Shown piece after piece: positions 11,675 to 24,100 of a stretch of DNA of 64,000 nt; position 1 is the stretch's first letter, and every line of letters starts with the position of its first letter. The position numbers and the translations under genes are program-made. The notes under the pieces are model-generated. The model made no database searches. It saw nothing but the letters and a program-made list of their open reading frames with translations, and was not told the origin of the DNA. The stretch spans positions 62,001-126,000 of the forward strand of contig VIIQ02000638.1 of NCBI GenBank assembly GCA_007449985.2, given 5' to 3'. The DNA comes from Desmodesmus armatus. Its lineage: Eukaryota > Chlorophyta > Chlorophyceae > Sphaeropleales > Scenedesmaceae.

Positions 11675-12323
11675 GCAGGGCTGGACTGCAGAAGTTGGGC
11701 AGTATGCCATAAATGTGTGTCTACGTGTTCCATTTTGGAGAGTGTGTCTACGTATTCCATTTTGGGTGTGCTGCTGTTACACAGAGCGCGTGGCAGTGGG
11801 GGTGAAGAAGGGGCGCCAGCCCTCCCCCAGTACGGCAGGCTGTGGGGGTGGGCAGCGGTGGCGGCTGGGGGTGATGTGTTTGTGGCAGCTGGCTGTTGCA
11901 GGCTAATGTTGGGCAAATTGCACCTGCGTGAAGCACATGCTGTGCTGCTGTGCACAGCATTGCTGGCCAATGTTGGCATGGCCTGGTGAGCATTCATGCC
12001 CCCTGAAGTGGGGTTGTGACGTTTGTAACGTCCGTCGATAATCGGCAAGAAAAAATAAACAAAATGTCTACAAAATGAATGCATGTATTTTCGCGAAGCT
12101 CCCCATTGCTCAGTGCGTTCACTATGGCATCTACCTCCTGATCGTGTCGAGGCTGAATCATTTTCCTGACTCACTGACACGCAGCACAGCACATCTGGTC
12201 CTGTCTCCATTCGGTTTCAATGACGTTCTGATCTTTCCTAGGCATCACGGGCAACACCCGAAAACGATCGGCTGTGGTGGGCAGTAGCAGTAGCATCAAG
12301 TCAGCGCCTGCCAAGCCCCAGCC
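11675..12323 (+). other. TXNDC9 3' UTR and aquaglyceroporin upstream region
   Basis: This holds the presumed 3' UTR of the TXNDC9-like gene, with a TGTAA at 12024-12028 followed by an A-rich stretch, then the upstream region of the aquaglyceroporin. A small upstream exon of the latter cannot be excluded. No further gene is recognised. Confidence 0.4.
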
Positions 12324-15300
12324 ATGGCGTACTCGCTGGGCCAACGGTGCCTGGCCGAGTTCATCGGCATGTGTATCGTTATTTACACAGGTGCATAGCT
12401 GTGCTAGCAGTGGTCCAGAGGCAGCACATTCCAGGCTGGCAGCAGCTATATCCCCAAGCAGGCCTGCTCTTTTCAGTATCAAAAGATTTTGAAATCCCAG
12501 ATGACATGCTGCATGTAAGGAAGCTCGAATACACGCGAACATGGGTGTTTGGGGATGCTGCTGTGTGGATGCAGGAGAAGCAGCGTTGGCCAACGAGTTG
12601 CTACCAAGCACCAAGGGTCACGGCATGGGTTGGTGGGTGGGGCAGCCAGCCTACAAACAAGCTATCCAGCTGAAATCACAGTTGGGCTGGTTTTCTTTAG
12701 CATGTGCACCATACCTATCAGCACAGCAGCCACCATGCAGCTGCTGTTCGTGGAAATGGGGTTTGTCTAGCGAGTGGCTGGGTTGTGTTGGCGCTGGGGT
12801 GCAGCTAAAATCAATCAAACTGCTCAGCAGCCATTCAGCCGGTAAGTACCCTAGTTATCAACCGTATCTGCATGACAGCAGTGAGTTCTGAAAGGCACAC
12901 ACATGATGCGCAAGGCCTGCTCATAGCCAAAATAAGCATGCACTTCATGAACAGAAATCAACCCCAATCAGCTGCATCCTGCCGCTTTGTCTCTGCCTAT
13001 CCTGTCCTTATGTGTGTCCTGTGGTTGTCAACACCAGGGGTTGGACGGTGAGTACCAACACAGTCCTCGTAATGTGTTTGAGGGGGGGGGGGGGGTGCAG
13101 GGTTTTCAGTTGCCTGCTTGTATCCTGCACACTTTGTGACCTACTGCAGTCTTCCGTAAAGACTGTCAAGCACAGTATTCCTTACTGTACAGTGCTCACA
13201 CAACACCATAATACATGCTGTAGCCATGTGTGATGCATGTGCTGTACAGAGCTGTCTACAAGCTGTTCAGGGCGCAAGGCTGCTGCTGACGGTGTCTTGT
13301 GGGTTTTGGCTGCAGGTCTTCACCTTCGGTGCGCATCTGGGCTCATGAGGGATCCTCGGGATCGCTGGGTTGGGGGAGATGCAGCAGTGTATCAGGGCGT
13401 CCAGTAGCAGCGGTGACTGGGAGCAAAATTAGCCGTTGACAGGGGATGCGAAGCAGCCCCGCTGGTCTGTCCAATGCCTGCAGATGGCAGCGCCAAGTGG
13501 TCCGCGAGGGAACCGTTCTCTATGGAAATCTCGATGGCATACACAACCGAAAGAGGCTGACACCTCACACCCACACATCAGCGCTCTGCGAGCGTCGCCA
13601 CGTCAGCAGCAGCACATGCATTCCTGCATGTGCGTCAGGGCCTTTCTATCATCAGCAAAAAATACATCAAGCAGATTGCTTGCTGAGGTGCCTAATTGTG
13701 CACTGGTGCCTCGCAGGCTTTGCCTTCTTTGCCCCGCTCCAGATATTTGCCAAGGTATCTGCCAAGCTGAACCCTGCCATGTGCATCGCGCAGTGGGTGT
13801 GGGGCAACATCACAGGAGTGGACTTCATATGCCTATCTTTGGCCGAATTGGCTGGTGCCTTCTTGGGTGAGTCATTACAGTTACAGTTAACAGTCACAGA
13901 GATGGGTGAGTCATTACAGTTACAGAAACTTGGGTGAGTCATTACAGTTACAGTTACAGTTACAGAAATTGGGCACGGCGAAGCCGTGCAACCCACAAGA
14001 GAGCCAGAGGCTGATGGGGTAGTTAGGCTGGTTGTAGGTTGCCTCAAGAACACCTGGCTCCCTTGCGGGTTGCGCAGCTTTGTGGCGCTTTTCCTGTAAC
14101 TATAGGTCCCAGTCGACCCTTGCATGGTACGCGTGGTGTCTAGAAGAGAGCTGCGCGTATGTATCCCGCGTTGCGTGTTGCGGGAGGGAAGCACATGTTG
14201 CAGCTGTTGGCACACTGCGGCTCTGTGTCACTTGAGACTTGAGCTGGCAGAGATGGGTCCCCCCCAGGCAACCGGGGCCCTGATGGCAGGCGACTGCCAT
14301 CAAGACATGGGCAGCAACCGCTGCTTGAACCCAGAGTGTGCTGACAAGGCCCCTGAGGGCACTGTGCTACCCAGGACCCACTAGCTAGCTGCCGCCTGCG
14401 GCACTGCTGCACATCAAGGCTTGAAGCTGCCGCCCTGCTGTCACTATTGCTGCAGGTGCTGTGCTGCACTGGATCCACTACCTTCCCCACTCATTTTGCT
14501 ACTTCCCCCACTACCCCATCAAATGGAGATGCTTATGCTAACATCGTGTTGAACTAGATGCAACCGTCAGCTAGCTGCTGCACGGAGGCATGAAGCTGCC
14601 GCCCTGCTGCCACTATTGCTGCAGGTGCTGTGCTGCATTGGATCCACTACCTCCCCCACTACAAGACGCTGCCCGAGCCCCCCTCCATGGACAAGGATGA
14701 CAACCTGCTGCGGAGGAGGGATACTATGAGAGAGAGCGCACTGCAGATTGCTTCATATGCAACAAGGCCTGACCGCAAGGTATGTGGACAGCTAGTCTGA
14801 AAGGCCTTTAGGGATTCTGATTGCATGACACAACAGCACTTTGAGAAGCAGCACTGGAAGCAGGTGTTCGAACAGTTACAGGCATGTCATATGGACTTGG
14901 AGGACTTGTACTTTCTGCTGTGTGTTGGTGGTTCGCAGGTCTTGAAAGACAGCTTGGTGTTGACAGACAAGCTGGCTTTGCTGTGTTGTGCTGTGCTGTG
15001 CTGTGATGTGCTATGCAGGTCACAAAGAACCCCTTGGATCCACTGAAGCATACGTTCTATTTCCTCAGGCAGAATGATGTCATCCATGAAGAGACACCAG
15101 AACAGGTGTGTCATTCTTTTCCTGGTCACACCTGGTCAGCTGGGTCACACATTTGACCATGCTGGGTTGGCATCGCGTAGGCATCATGCTAGGGAGCAAA
15201 TCCATAAGCTGACTCACAGCACGTGTATCTGCTTGAAAATGGCAACTTTCAGCACTGACATGTGCCCTTTGGTGTCGGGATGGTCAGACTATCGCGTGCG

Positions 15301-18300
15301 CCTTACCCACTGCCACCCTTTTGGGAGGTGAGGGAGGTGGTGAGCGGCTACACACACTCATCACATGTCAATGGCATTGCCTACCTGGGCTCAGCCTCAT
15401 GATTGACTCAGGTGAAACAATCAGGCTGTACTGTACCCTGCTGGTATCTGCAGGTCCTGGAAGAGTATTATGCAATGAGTGACCCCCTGAGCCGACATGC
15501 TAGTGCCACTAAGGCCCAGGGCAAGAAGGCAGCAGCCCGCCCCCTGGCACGCAAGACCATTCAAGTCGCAGGTACGCACTGCTTTTTGATATGTGACTGT
15601 ATGCACTGTTGGTCTTGTTGGTACCGCATGTGCTGTTAGCCTACGGCGTACGTGTCACATCAGCTGGGTCAGTTCCCGGCAGGCTGATAGCACTACCAGC
15701 CGAAGGCAGCAGCAGGTGTGTATGCAGAGGGCAAACACCTTCAGGGATTGCTGCTGTTGGCACCAGCAGCTTTGTCCTGCAGTCGCTGCTTGTACAGCAG
15801 CCTGCCATGCATTGCTTGACCTGTGCTGCCGGCTTGGTTTTGCAACATGCTGCAGACCTTCAGCGCCACTTGCGCGATGCTCATGTTGAGACAGTACTGC
15901 GCAAGCGCACCTGTGCACGATGCACCAGCGAAGCACACAACCACACAGGTGGGCTGAGATTTCCTTTATGTCTCTTCCTTCACCCCCCCCCCTCTCTCTC
16001 TATTTCTGTGTGTGTTTATCTCTTTCCTTCATGTCACTAAGTGGCCAGAATGTCAAGAGCATTATGCGCATGTTCTTGAACGCTGCACCAGCAAAGCACA
16101 CAATCACACAGGTGGGCTTAGATTGCATGAATGCGTCCGCATTCGCCCCTCTCCCTGTATGTCCATACACATTTATTGCACATTTATTACACCGGCGATT
16201 ACACTTCCAGCACCACCGCAGGCTCTCCGAAGGATTCTCCTTCTCCGTCCATTTCTTTTTCTTGATGTCACAAAGTGGCTAGCATGCCAAAAGTGTTATG
16301 CGCTTGATCTCAATTGCCGCATGAATGTGGTACACTTGTTTCTGTTTGCAAGCGTTCAGAGTGAACGATGTGCAATAACTGTGTCAGACTGCATGGCCGC
16401 CTTAGGCTGCCAGCACGACACCACGGCAGCAGACCGCCTGTGCAGCGGCCACAGCTGTGAAACACAGTTTGTTGATGCTGTACAGTCGTCGAGACGCTTA
16501 TTGATCCTGCGCTTGATCATCAAGTGGAGGGTCAATAAGCGGCTGGATGGTTGCACAGAGTTGGCAAATTCGCTTCACAGCTTGTGTGCTGCATGGCGGG
16601 CGGTGCTATCGCTGAGGTTGAATCTTGCGATCCACGGGCAGGAAGACACACAGCATGAGGGGCAGACAATCCTCAACGAGGCGAGCGAAGGGGCGTGGTT
16701 GCTGCATATCTGTGTCTGGCCATTATACATAACCCTTGCACACGTGGTCTGCATGTCTCGCTTGTTCCATTGAACCCCACAGACAGCATATCTCTGCAGT
16801 CAGCCATGTCGGCCCCAGAAGGTTGCTTCATCTGCAACACCCCTTGAGCAGGCCTTCACCAGGAATTCATAATATTCACCCCCCCCCTTTATCTGCCACT
16901 CATGAAACCCGCTGCAACTGTGATGCTGTCTGTCTGTCTCCTCCTTCCCCCCCCCCCCCCACCACCCCCACAGGCAGCATATCTCTCCAGTCAGCCATGT
17001 CGGCCCCTGAGGAGTCCTTCATTTGCAACACCCCCGTCAGCAGGCCCTCACCAGGTGGTGCTGCCCACCAGACCCCCTTCAGAGGCACTGCACCAACTGC
17101 TAGCCCTGCAGCAGCAGGCAGCAGGTTCAGCAGTGCGGCGGCACAGCAGGGTACGGCAGCTGCAGGCAACATGGATGACAGGAAGATGGTGGCTGATGTG
17201 AGTCTGGTGGATGTTTTGTAAATGTAGGTGTGTTTTTTACATGTAGTTTCATGTATTTTTTTGCTGGAATAAGCAATGTTTAGCTGGGGAGCCTGCAGCC
17301 AACATGGATGACAGGAAGATGGTTGGCTGGTGTGAGTGTGTTTGATTATAGGGCACACTTTGCGGGGGGGGGGGGGGGCACAATTGGATACTGCCACCGC
17401 TACCATTGCTTGCACACGACTGTTTAAGTTGAGAGAAATTTCGTATGACTACGGCTGCAGGATGTTAGCAAAGTTTGGATTGTGGCACACCAAGTAAATG
17501 ACCACATCCTGCTGACGAGCTGACGTGCCTTCACTACTGCGTGAGTGTGCATGTGGTGCCGGTGCAGTGTGAAGCGCAGATGCCACCCCCCACGTCGCCC
17601 CGGTCTGCCAAGCGGTGGGAGCAGCTGTACGGCTCAGATGAGGTCACGGCACAGAAGCAGCGCGCACAGGCACTGTATGAGGTGGGTATGAGGTTGGGCG
17701 GATCCAGGGGGTGGGATGGATGGGCGAGGGAGGAACCCACCCAGGGGGGGTGGCATGGAGGGGGGGGGTTTTGAGGGGACCTCAGGGCGGGCAGAGGTGG
17801 GGAGGGGGGGGGGGTGACCTCTGGGTGGGTGGATGGGTGGGTCCTCGGCTCCTTGGATGGGTGAGTGGGTGGATTGGAGGGTGGGCAGGTGGGGTGAGGG
17901 GTCAGAGAGTCCTGCAGAAGGTTGAAAGAGAACTTGTGGGGAATCAAGGGACAGTGTGAGTCACTCACCCTACTAGGGTGAAATGCACCGGCGGGTAGTA
18001 CGCTGATTGTGTGTATGTTTCTGCAGGCTGCTGTTGTGGCGGACCAGAACGCCAAGCTGTCGATCTTTGCCACGCGGCCAGCCATCTACTCCCCGCTGTA
18101 CAACTTCATTACTGAGACGATGGGCACTGTGGCCCTCATCCTGCTGGCACTGCTGATCGAGCTACAGGTGAGAGGGGGGGGGGCGAGGGGTTTGTTGACC
18201 AAGGGGCAGGTGAGGGGTTGCTTGGTTAACGGATTGGCCAGGGGTGGCTGAGGTGTCGCTTGGCTCATAAGTTTGCCTGCCCGGGGTGAGGGGTAGGTGA

Positions 18301-19966
18301 GCTGAGGTGTTGCTTGGCTCAGGGGTGGCTGAGGGGCTGGGACGTGCACTGTGGCCCTCATCCTGCTGGCACTGCTGATTGAGCTGCAGGTGAGGGGGTG
18401 GTGAGGGGTTTGTTGACGGAGGGGCAGGTGAGGGGTTGGCTAAATGAGGTTGGTTGGCCGTGGGGTTGGTTGGCTGAGGGGTTGGTGAGGGGTCGGGATG
18501 GCGGGCACTGCTCATCCTGCTGGCACTGCTGATCAAGCTGCAGGTGAGGGGTGGGTTGGCTGAGGGGTTGGTTGCTGAGGGGTCGGTTGGCCGAGGGGCG
18601 GGTTGGATGAGGGGCTGGTGAGGGGTTGGGATGACGGGCACCGTTGCCCTCATCCTGCTGGCACTGCTGATCGAACTACAGGTGAGGGGGAGGTGAGGGG
18701 TTGGTGGGCTGAGGGATCAGCGGGGGGTGGCTGAGGGGGAGATGAGGGGTTTGTGAGGTGTTGCTTGGCTCAGGTGTCAGTGGGGGTTGAAATGAGGGGC
18801 ACCACGGCACTCATCCTGCTGGCACTGCTGATCGAGCTGCAGGTGAGGGGGTTGGGCACTATCGCAGGCCTGAAGTTTTGGCTGGGCGTTGCCTACCTGT
18901 CTTTCGTGTTTGCAATCAAGACATGCCGTTGGGTGCAGTTTAACACCGTCCCAATGGATTGACCTTGATATTGCCATCGGCGTTGACGGCCCAAACTTGG
19001 GGTGATGCATGGTAAGGTCAGGCCCTTTAATCTCATGATGTGTGCCCTGTGCTGCTGCAGGCGCGTCGCTTCCCTGAGGGGTCAGATGCTAAAATGCTTT
19101 ATGAGGTTGGCCTGCAGCAGCTGCTGATCTGCTTCACTGTGGTGATCCTTATCTCTGGTGAGCTGCATTTCTGTACGCCGGGCATGGAGGGGGTGCGGGG
19201 TAGTGTCAGATGCTGGCGTCCAGCTGTGTCGGCCTGTGGTTTATGGGGTTGAGCTTCAGCACCCAATTGCTTGCATGTGATGTGCATGTGCTGCATGTCT
19301 TCTGCAATCCAATACTATTACTGTTACTACTGTTACTACAGTCAGTGATGCATCATGCATATGGTGGTCAGAAAGCTGCTTTCTCGGGCCATTTTTGACA
19401 ATCATCCCACCAGAGAGCGCAAGCAACAGCCCCTCTTAGTACAGACTTGCAGTCTGGTCGACTTGATTGTCGCTCTTCTCACTGCAATGGTGCTCTGTCA
19501 CCCGAGTGGTCCTGGTGATGTGTTTGTGCTTGCAGGGCTGGGCGGCCCTACAGCCTATGCAGCCAACCCTGCCCGTGACTTGGGTCCTCGCATCGCTCAT
19601 TTTCTGCTGCCTATCCCTGGCAAGGGCGTGAGCGAATGGTCGTATGCCTGGATCCCTGTGCTGGCGCCCCTGGTGAGCACATGTGCACAGCCAGTTGTAC
19701 AGCCAACTGACTGGTTGCTTGCACATCTGCACGGCGCACGTGCACACACCTGCTAGAAGACAATGGACTTGGCTAGGGTCGAGCAATTTGCAGGTGTCAT
19801 GGCACAAGCTATGCTCAAGGAGCACGTATGATACCGCTTTACTGATGTGTCTGGTTGTACTGTTGATGTGCAGGTGGGCGGTGTCATTGCGGGCTTCCTG
19901 TACATGGCCATTGAGGAGTTGCAGTTCCCTGGGCAAGGCCCTAAGGGTGGTGGCCTCTTTGCCTAA
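12324..19966 (+). CDS. Aquaglyceroporin (MIP family) with large loop C insertion
   Basis: Thirteen exons join in frame with GT-AG sites to 505 residues: 12324-12390, 12575-12628, 13717-13866, 14625-14779, 15019-15105, 15454-15571, 15856-15948, 16974-17197, 17580-17681, 18027-18167, 19061-19157, 19536-19672, 19874-19966. MIP channels conduct water or small solutes such as glycerol. Both pore motifs are present: LNPAM (near residue 58) and ANPARDLGPR (near residue 440). The Asp after NPAR is the glycerol-facilitator signature. TM3 is LAELAGAFLGAVLHWIHYLPHY and TM4 is FITETMGTVALILLALLIE. Between them lie about 265 residues instead of the usual 30-40, encoded by exons 4-9: charged, then Ser/Pro/Ala-rich, with a small Cys/His cluster (CARCTSEAHNH). 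By GlpF topology this is extracytosolic loop C. An upstream first exon is possible. Several exon edges are duplicated in the neighbouring introns. Confidence 0.92.
13862..13965 (+). repeat. Triplicated 5' splice site of aquaglyceroporin exon 3
   Basis: The donor segment GGGTGAGTCATTACAGTTAC occurs three times, at 13865, 13904 and 13931. The first is the in-frame donor after exon 3. The last copy runs into (CAGTTA)n and then into a hairpin-bearing repeat. Confidence 0.85.
14388..14510 (+). repeat. Upstream copy of the acceptor and start of aquaglyceroporin exon 4
   Basis: This repeats 14566-14690, including polypyrimidine tract, TTGCTGCAG acceptor and the first 14 or so codons (AVLHWIHYLP). 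Its putative exon start is 14455. Reading on gives an out-of-family sequence and a stop, so it looks like a non-functional or alternative acceptor. Confidence 0.85.
16078..16123 (+). repeat. Downstream copy of aquaglyceroporin exon 7 end and donor
   Basis: This repeats 15914-15960 (the CTSEAHNHTG codons and the GTGGGCT donor) with a few changes. The preceding 60 bp (16029-16080) have a further diverged copy at 16262-16322. Confidence 0.8.
16780..16862 (+). repeat. Pseudo-exon: upstream copy of aquaglyceroporin exon 8 start
   Basis: This repeats 16971-17056: acceptor CACAG, then the SISLQSAMSAPE codons. It differs by a one-base deletion after FICNTP that makes a stop (TGA). The downstream copy is the one that keeps the frame. 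Confidence 0.85.
17290..17335 (+). repeat. Downstream copy of aquaglyceroporin exon 8 end and donor
   Basis: This repeats 17160-17205 (codons NMDDRKMV and the GTGAGT donor) about 130 bp into the intron. One extra base alters the frame. Confidence 0.85.
17690..17935 (+). repeat. G-rich low-complexity tract in aquaglyceroporin intron 9
   Basis: Dense GGGTGGG/GGATGGG runs on the plus strand offer many potential G-quadruplex guanine tracts. No coding signal is present. Confidence 0.7.
18120..18855 (+). repeat. Five copies of the TM4 exon end and its splice donor
   Basis: The coding end of exon 10 (TVALILLALLIELQ) plus the CAGGTGAGGGG donor occurs at 18122-18178. Four more copies lie in the intron, at about 18348-18400, 18505-18552, 18633-18688 and 18796-18850, separated by G-rich spacers containing TTGGCTGAGGGG. 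Only the first is preceded by a full exon with an acceptor. The others keep nearly the same peptide and an intact GTGAGG donor. Confidence 0.92.
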
Positions 19967-21137
19967 GGCTTGTGAAGATGGCCTTCAGCAGCTATGCGCG
20001 TGGCACTCTGCAAGGCTGGCTGGCTTCCTGTGCTGCTCAGTTTACTGCCTACGTAGCCAGGTTGCGGTGCCTACCATGTGCACAGCTGTGCCATGGTTGT
20101 GGGATCTGCTGCTGTGCAGCTGCCTGGACAAACACATGCGCACATATGCTGTCAGGTTGTATGAGGTGTGGCAGTTGCAGGATCGCACTTTCGTTGACGT
20201 TTGGACAGACTTTCAGCACCTGGTATTTGGCAGCTGTTCCAGACTGGTGGCACAGGTGCACTGCAAGGGAGTGTTCACAGTACAAGCACGTGCATTGTGC
20301 TGAGCTCGTGTCTCAGTCATGAAGGTTACTTGAAACCCCCCGGCGCAGGCCCAAATGATTGCTGGCTGAGCTTGCTCTAGAGCAGATAGGCTCTATTTAG
20401 TTGTTCTCCTGCATTTTGCGCATTTTGCTTGTATGTTTGCTTGTGATCGGTTAGCCTCAGATGCATGCATTGTAGATGGTTGTCTGCGTCCTCGGTGTAC
20501 AGTTGTGCAGTGGCAGGAGTCTAGCACAGTGTCTGTGACAGAAGTAGTGGCATCTGTGGCAACATGTATATGCACTTGGATTGGAAGGCCGGCTAGCAAG
20601 CGGTGTCTGCATTGATTTGAAGTTGTAACCCTTTGACGATGCTCAGCTAACAGCGAGCGTGTTGGGCAGTGGTTGGTGTTGTCAGTATTGGACAGTGTCA
20701 CACAGTTCGCAGTGTCAGCGCCTGATTCAAGGCAACAAGCGTGCGTAACGCACTGTTGACGCTTGTGTTATCGTGGCAGTGGCGTGTAACCATGAAATCG
20801 CCAGCTTGCTGCTGCCAAGCAGCCGGTTTGCGGTTGAGTCCTTTCGACCGCAACACAACCGCAACCGCTGTGCGCCGCGCTGAATTTTCGTGGTTGCCCA
20901 TGTACACGTCTGTAAACGGGTGTACGGTGTCTGTCGACAGCCGATTCGCGTGAATGCCCGCTTGTAGAACCACCTGTCGCTCCCCAACTGTGCTTCGACC
21001 AACCTTCGACGGTCCTGCAAGATGTCCAAGGTGTCCAAAGTGCACAAACATTCAAGCAGCATCGCAGCGCACACGTGAAGAAGCGTTTTCCATTCACTGA
21101 ACGTGTGTGAACGTGTCCACCAGCCCTGCTGATCAGA
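19967..21137. other. Aquaglyceroporin 3' UTR and paralog A upstream region
   Basis: No gene is recognised. A TGTAA at 20624-20628 may end the aquaglyceroporin transcript. The last 150 bp share a motif with the region upstream of paralog B: GTGCTTCGACCAACCTTC at about 20991, against a similar stretch at about 43909. This suggests retained promoter or 5' UTR sequence. Confidence 0.4.
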
Positions 21138-24100
21138 ATGTCTGACAGGGCACTTCTCGTTCTGCTGCTGGTCTCTGTGTCGTTAGCTGCATCAAATGGC
21201 AGGACGTATGGAGTGGCTGTTGACAGGCCCGATCACTTGCAGCCCTTGGCAGCAAGCATGGTGGCCAACACACCGCATCGCCAGGTGTGCGCGCGGACCA
21301 TGCATGTTCCTCTGCCTTGCACTATCACCTCCAGGATCCAATGCACGTTCCAATTGCCACAAGAGCACCCTTCGGCGCTGCAGCTGCCTATCCTGCTTGT
21401 TGAAGCTCATTTACCAGCTACATGCAGCTTGTGCTGTGCCCTCGGAAGGCGCAGCAGCAGTACATGGTCAGCACCGCTCACACAGCAACATCAGCGGCAG
21501 CGCATTTCCCCCAAGGCTCCTGTCAAGGCGTTTGAGGTCACCGAATCTGCCAGCCGGTCGATGTCCACAGTCACATTGTCATACAAACTAACACACCCCC
21601 CGTATTGACGTGCATGCAGCTCTTGCAATCAAGTTCCTTCATAGGAGGCACCTTGTCAGTGGAGGGTGTGAAGGAAAAGGCCAGGAAGGTTGCCAGGAGG
21701 GGCCAGGATGTGGAGTGGACAGAGCAGAATGCCACCATCATTGTGCCTAGTGGGGAGGGTCGCATGCTGATCTTGGAGTCACCACCCACCGCAAAGTTCA
21801 AGGTGACTCACCGTGTGATTTGGGCCTGGAGGGATTGAATGTCCCAGCAGCTTTGCAGCCCTGCAGTGGCACTGCCCTCTGAAGGTCTGTCCAAGGTTTG
21901 AAAGCAGTGCGCATGTCACATGGTGGCACCGAAGTGGACCCACTTGCGTTGAATGTCCTAGCAGCTGTGCAGTCTGCAGTGGCCCACTGCCCTTCACAGG
22001 GGCTGTCCAAGGTTATACTTTACCTGGCAGTGCACATGTTACCTAGATGTATGCATGCGCAATAGCTGCGCCGCAGCTATGGCATGCTACTGAGCCCCTT
22101 GTGTGATGTCGCTTAAAGCATGCATGCATGTGCATGTGAGCCGATGTGCACTCTGGAACATGTTTGGCATGTGCGCAACCGCATGCTACCTTGACAACTG
22201 AAATGATTCAGGGAGAAACCTGGGAACCAATACAATGTGCCTATTTTACCTCGCAGAAAAAGGCTGACGGAACAATGCAGCACAAATTCGCCACAACGCA
22301 CCGCTGGCATGATTGCTTATGTTGTCCTATCAGCGCCCTCATCATCCAAAACACCACTGCCATGCACTGCTGTGGCTGTTGCCGCAGGTCGTTCTATCCG
22401 CCACACCCCGCACACACCTTTCCTCAGGCGGCCCTCCTCCTTTCCTTCCTGACCCCATTTCCCAGTGGCCTACAGAAGACCAGTGCAACGGCAACGGCCT
22501 GCTGGCAGCAGCTTTCAGACAAGACCGGGTGCCGACCAACGTCAGTAGGCTTGCTTCTCCTGCAATCATGTTCGTACGGAAGCGGAAGCTCTCAGGCTCC
22601 GATAAGGACCTCCTAACCCTACTGGCCTATGAGTGCAATCCACAGAGCTCTGGCAACAACAAGACAAGGGACGACCGTAGGCAACAGAAGCAGGAAAGGG
22701 TCTTCAACAGCACCTACAACCTGTCCGAGGGCACCTTGGAAGTCTTGCGGTACCTGAATATCCATGCGCCACACCACAAGGAGGCCAACCGCATGGTTGA
22801 AGGCTACCAGCAGCTTGTAGGGTGGCCCATACCCTCCCAGGTTGCGCCAACACCATCAGCACTGAACCTTGGCAAGAATGCCACTCTGGCTCATTGCACA
22901 CGGCAGCTGCAGGAGCTTCGAACCCGGCCAAACATCACCCTCCCTGGCCTGTACGGGAATGAATCGCGCACTGAGTGTGCTGAAGCAGTCCGCTCCAAGA
23001 TTGTGGTGTATGTCCACAACTGCTTCACGCACACCGAGGCAGATATGCTGGTGCATGTGACCCTTGAGGTTGTCGAAGATCGGGAGGGTGTCTGCGAGAG
23101 CAACCTCGTCTGGACTGTGCAGATCATGTGCGTGGTCGCAATGGTAATGATGGGAGTGGTGGTCGTTGTGTGCATCCTACCTGCGCTTTGCGTGGCTGCG
23201 TACCAAAAGTGCTGCAGGATGCATGAGAAACACAAGAGGGCGCAGGCAAAGAAGGAAAGGTAAGCGCCGCATTTGCTTGCCGGCTCTTTGAAAGTCCAGT
23301 TTCTGTGGCCCATGGACCCCATACATGCATTGACAAGCCCCATACATGCATTGGCAAGCTGTTGCTGCTGGCTTTTTGCGCGGTGCAGCCCGGCCTGGAG
23401 ACTCTCTGCGCTACCGTACTGCACAGCATGTGGCACAGGCTGTGCCGCAGCTTGCGATATTCACAGCTATGTAGGACCACTTCGTCCTGAGTCAGGACCT
23501 GAGACGGCGTTTGAGGTGTTGCGCAACCACTGCCCATGCATCAAGAAGCGCCTGTAGTGTTGCAGATGTTGAATCACTTTTTTTTGGTTGAATCACTTTT
23601 GTCTTCCAGGCTAGTAAGTTTGCTGACCTGCTGCTGCTGTCAGCACCGTGTTGACCCAATGCAAACACAGATGGTTTTTTGTATGCCTGCGCAAACCTCG
23701 TCTTGAATGCAGGAAGGCCCATGGTGCCAGCCCATCTCAATGTCAAGACAAGCACGCACAAGTTGATGATGACGCGTCGACGGCTCCAGATGACAGGGAC
23801 AGTGATGTGCCTGGATGGTATAAGATGTTCCACGACACAATCAGCCACCTGAACAACCCCTCGGGGTACAGCAGGTAAGCTTTCATTGTACACCATTTCA
23901 ACGCGCACTCACTCAGACAGGGTGTGGATCAACACTCAGACATTGTCCGATCATATGCTGATATATGACACAGACGTGCCATGACAACATACACATCATG
24001 TGCACTGTGCAACTCAGCTGTACACGTGGCTGCCAGGCCGTGGCGGCTGGCAGAAACTGCTTGAATGCAGCAGCATACAGGGGCTGGTGTTTTTTTCCAA

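Noticed and set aside
15780..15890. C2H2 zinc finger (CLTC...H...H) upstream of aquaglyceroporin exon 7
   Set aside because: The motif needs an acceptor at 15782, which is out of phase with exon 6. The in-phase acceptor at 15855 leaves out the two Cys, so the finger is not translated.
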